64,000 nucleotides of DNA, from the NCBI GenBank assembly GCA_022457155.1, contig JAJGOT010000138.1, forward strand, positions 1,240,501 through 1,304,500. The letters run 5' to 3'. The DNA is from Cladopsammia gracilis (taxonomy: Eukaryota > Cnidaria > Anthozoa > Scleractinia > Dendrophylliidae). Shown piece by piece: positions 62,701-64,000 of the stretch. Position 1 is the stretch's first letter, and each line of letters begins with the position of its first letter. The translations under genes and the position numbers were made by a program. The notes under the pieces are model-generated. The model had not been told where the DNA came from, ran no database searches, and saw only the letters and a program-made list of their open reading frames with translations.

Positions 62701-64000
62701 AAATGAAGCTGCAGAAAGTGGAGTGTGAATCTCCAAGTGGATCCTGAAACAGGAGGATCCATTCCATGCTCTTATGGCCAACTGTGCAACCCCTATCCTA
62801 GCAACTGGAAAGACTCCATCAGAGCTGATTATGGGAAGACAGATAGGTACTACTCTCCCAACAATGCTTCCAAATCATGTAGCTGTCAAGATAGCTGATG
62901 GCAAAACAAAAAGGAGTCCTTAATTGACAGGAGTAAGAGCCAAATTAGATAATGAGAAGCAGTGGACTACAGAAGCTAAACTCCTCAGTAAAGACCAAAG
63001 TCCTGGATCATACATCATAGACACTCATGGTGGAATGTTGCAAAGGAATAGTAGGTACCCTAAGAAAGTCTCTACACCCACGTGTTATGATGCATGAGAG
63101 GATGACTCCCCTATTCCAGAAATCAGCAGTGGGTCTACTCCAAAAGTTGTCCAGGGAGAGGACACTGGAATTCCTGAAAACAGCAACACCAGTCCCACAA
63201 ACAACCGGAACATGATCCCGGAACAGAGGACCTCCAGTGGTAGACTAATAAGGAAACCTATTCGTTATAGAGAGGACCTTTAATAGTGTTGTTTTGTTGA
63301 ATAATTATGAACTTTGAAAGGACATTGGACAGTCATTTTCCCTTTTACAATGGAACAATTTAAGCTTTAAAGTTTTCTATTAGATTTCAGAACAGATTCA
63401 GTTTGTTATTCAAATATTAATAAGTATTTTTGCTCCATCTATTTCTCAAAAGGGGAGATGTATCGATATTGCACAGTTCTGTTTTCTATTCCCTTTGTTG
63501 CTGGGTAACACTCAGGACATGCGCAGTAGTGATGAGTTGTTGAACCATGTGCTCTTGCCAAATGGCTGACTTTGTACTTCATGCTTGTGTTTGTTATCAA
63601 ATAAACTTAGTTGAGATTTCAAGACAATGTGTTTCAAGTATTTTAACCATAAGAAGTCATCATTTCAAAATTGTGCTTTTTTAGAAAAAGTACACCTGAG
63701 GATGTTCTTGCCCAGAGCTTGTTAATTAGAATAACCACCTGTAATACAAGCAGGTACCTTTTTTGAAAAATATTCAATAAATTTAATATTATATTGTATT
63801 TCTTGCAGATAAATCGATTTTTGGACATTTTGCTGAATAGTGAACTCAATGCAGACAACAGATATGAGACATTCAGGGATGAGGAAGATAAGACAAAGAA
63901 GACATTGCTCCATTATGCAGCTGAACTAGATTTTCTGAATGTCACCAAAACAATTGTGAAGAAATGTCCAGGATTAGTGGCTTTGAAAACAAAAGCCCAA
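51569..64000 (+). CDS. Ankyrin-repeat-like protein, 5' part (3' end outside the window)
   Basis: Exons 51569-51697, 59017-59211 and 63809-64000, all in phase 0 with good splice sites. The first starts MKREEQVLLELTEERENRQE and ends DEFDIEFWVK. The second reads VRQKQGEETSWKKAMDEV ... LPSLEQL. The third reads INRFLDILLNSELN ... TLLHYAAELDFLNVTKTIVK, where TLLHYAAE is the ankyrin-repeat signature. Joining the second and third gives a smooth helix-like LEQLINRFLDILL. The link from the first exon to the second rests on phase and acidic/helical character only. The introns (7.3 and 4.6 kb) are filled with nested transposons. Function beyond the ankyrin scaffold is not decidable. Confidence 0.6.
52080..52464 (-). 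mobile_element. tRNA-derived SINE
   Basis: The minus strand from 52464 reads CCTCCTAGTTAGCTCAGTTA (A box), then TGGGTTTGAATCCCACC (B box), followed by a non-tRNA body of about 300 bases. The anticodon stem pairs poorly (CCAGT/ACGGG), so it is a SINE head and not a functional tRNA. The 3' boundary is approximate. Confidence 0.6.
52750..55040. mobile_element. 2.29 kb TIR element flanked by TTA, carrying unrecognised ORFs
   Basis: Ends GGGAGGGTTCATCATTTAAG and, inverted, GGGAGGGTTCATAATTTATG, continuing with GTATGTCGATTT. TTA borders both sides (52747-52749, 55041-55043). Contents: poly-C tracts (about 53430-53446, 54764-54781), an inner inverted pair GGGGCACCCAACGAA/TTCGTTGGGTGCCCC (52885 and 53417), TAA and TTG microsatellites, and the ORF pair at 53870-54516. 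No PIF/Harbinger transposase is recognised, so its mobiliser is unknown. Confidence 0.72.
53870..54516 (+). pseudogene. Unrecognised protein remnant in two overlapping frames
   Basis: Frame 1 (about 53870-54280) reads WNSADYRVRIHRAREDSG ... MTLVDYEKHKDDRMERNAW ... YINAFVTQREEDTFFLNRTQ. Frame 2 (54265-54516) reads YINEHYDVGELYMFFVKDTF ... CMSCTNGWQGPMMDRISRPF ... FESPATSPDGKTWP. Composition and the smooth hand-over at about 54270 suggest one protein broken by a frameshift. I do not recognise the family. It is not a DDE transposase by motif. It may be cargo or a host-derived fragment. Confidence 0.45.
55148..55334. mobile_element. 187 bp MITE (CCAGGGCTC ends) with AACC duplication
   Basis: CCAGGGCTCAAGACTAA ... 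TTAGTCTCGAGCCCTGG, with AACC at 55144-55147 and 55335-55338. Subterminal TTGCTAGTGAA-type units. It interrupts the gypsy integrase frame, which resumes in phase on the far side. Confidence 0.8.
56650..58340 (+). pseudogene. Non-LTR retrotransposon 3' end with simple-repeat tail, split by a foldback
   Basis: A GATTGATT microsatellite precedes a short coding remnant (LTLASFKQRLASLDY, stop), the common C-terminal motif of CR1/L2-like ORF2. The 3' UTR continues after the foldback at 58197 and ends in AGATA AGATA-type repeats at about 58318-58339. Confidence 0.6.
56799..58186. mobile_element. 1.39 kb foldback with tandem CTAAGACCTAAAA arms and 10 bp duplication
   Basis: Ends GGTTGTATCGAAAACTAAG and CTTAGTTTTCGATACAACC. 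ATTACTAGAC is duplicated on both sides (56789-56798, 58187-58196). The arms contain arrays of CTAAGACCTAAAA units and GACAGGCTAAACACGACTCC segments and pair over hundreds of bases. A 9-10 bp duplication suits the Mutator (MULE) group. No transposase inside. Confidence 0.82.
58340..59016. other. Intron of the ankyrin-like gene, nothing recognised
   Basis: AT-rich sequence up to the acceptor ATACAG at 59011-59016. No repeat structure or ORF is supported. Confidence 0.4.
59870..60215 (+). repeat. Dispersed repeat X, copy C (partial)
   Basis: Matches 44080-44380: ACTCAGAAGCCTCTTTAGTGG, then AAGGAACTTCAT, then ATGTTGATATCAAT and TTAGTTTTGGAGAA. The open stretch across it is fortuitous. A related fragment precedes it (59725-59775). 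Confidence 0.6.
60320..61690. mobile_element. 1.37 kb foldback with GGGGGTCCAGAT minisatellites in both arms
   Basis: The left arm has CTGGACCCCCAT-type repeats (60376-60500). The right arm has the complementary GGGGGTCCAGATG repeats (61445-61625). Inner sequences also pair: CAAATGACAGTTTTGA with TCAAAACTGTCATTTG, and GTTAAAATGGAGG with CCTCCATTTTAAC. Outer ends resemble each other (GTCTTGACTGGGTTGGTAC and GTACTGACCCATCTTGAC). The open stretches here are repeat read-through. Exact ends are uncertain. Confidence 0.7.
61780..62215 (-). repeat. Dispersed repeat X, copy D (partial)
   Basis: CCCTCGCTTTGGTCTCAAAA, then GACGTCATATGCGTATGTTT, then GCCATGACCATGACAAATG and GTTCTATGAGTATGGAGCTC. These follow the GC-rich part of copies A and B in the A orientation. 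It is interrupted by the MITE at 61859-62024. Confidence 0.65.
61859..62024. mobile_element. 166 bp MITE (CAGGGTTCTCC ends) with ATGAC duplication
   Basis: Ends CAGGGTTCTCC and GGAGAACCCTG, with ATGAC on both sides (61854-61858, 62025-62029). Internal AAGCGGTAA units. Copy B of repeat X shows the uninterrupted site, with a single ATGAC. Confidence 0.82.
62225..63290 (+). pseudogene. Degenerate Ty3/gypsy integrase
   Basis: Broken frames in order encode ILERIHTDHQG (integrase HHCC finger side), CHFCQKNQPS, WLEIPGG and a SKFIELL-like core start, an SDNG-region relic, then SPHHHQANEAAESG- and TGKTPSELIMGRQI-like segments. Each short piece matches the usual gypsy order, but there are many stops and shifts. 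The 5' side abuts repeat X copy D. Confidence 0.65.
63459..63636 (+). repeat. Probable gypsy 3' LTR
   Basis: A purine run AAAAGGGGAGA (63448-63458) is followed by TGTATCGATATTGCACAG, the expected polypurine tract and LTR start after the integrase relic. AATAAA lies at 63600-63605. The end at about 63636 (TTTCA) is a guess, because the partner LTR is not in the window. Confidence 0.5.

Overview
The window is eukaryotic, AT-rich, intron-rich and very dense in transposable elements. An adhesion GPCR, a secreted PAN/Apple plus SUEL-lectin-like protein, Penelope-like, copia and Ty3/gypsy elements and many palindromic MITEs together suggest a cnidarian, most likely an anthozoan such as a coral. This is inferred from gene content and is not proven.

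Host genes. Three spliced genes can be assembled by matching splice sites and codon phase. (1) An adhesion GPCR on + occupies 1750-36202. Nineteen exons are visible (689 codons: GAIN domain, GPS, seven-helix bundle, cytoplasmic tail), and the 5' part lies upstream of the window. (2) A three-exon gene on - at 49477-46386 encodes a 280-residue secreted protein with a PAN/Apple domain, a SUEL-lectin-like half domain and an acidic, His-rich tail. (3) A gene on + starts at 51569 and runs off the right edge. Its last visible exon looks like an ankyrin repeat.

Mobile DNA fills the introns and spacers. The most notable element is a 7.9 kb transposon at 2836-10739 inside the first visible GPCR intron. 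It has 350 bp terminal inverted repeats about 97% identical by eye and carries one undisrupted two-exon gene for a 1,625-residue protein. That protein has paired CxxC...HxxC fingers, a PIN/FEN(XPG)-like acidic core and a C-terminal cysteine cluster, which matches what is known of Academ transposases. A copia retrotransposon (28060-32832) has 198 bp LTRs, a TATTT target duplication, a polypurine tract and a primer site complementary to the anticodon arm of initiator tRNA-Met, but its coding region is broken. Other remnants are Penelope-like fragments (one head-to-head inverted), non-LTR and Ty3/gypsy remnants, tRNA-derived SINE heads and about twenty foldback/MITE elements, many with readable target duplications.

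Nesting is a theme. The copia element sits in an older foldback. The gypsy integrase at 52.7-56.2 kb is split by a 2.3 kb TIR element carrying unrecognised ORFs and by a 187 bp MITE. A non-LTR tail is split by a 1.4 kb foldback with a 10 bp duplication. A dispersed repeat (called X here, four copies) carries its own insertions, so empty sites can be compared within the window.
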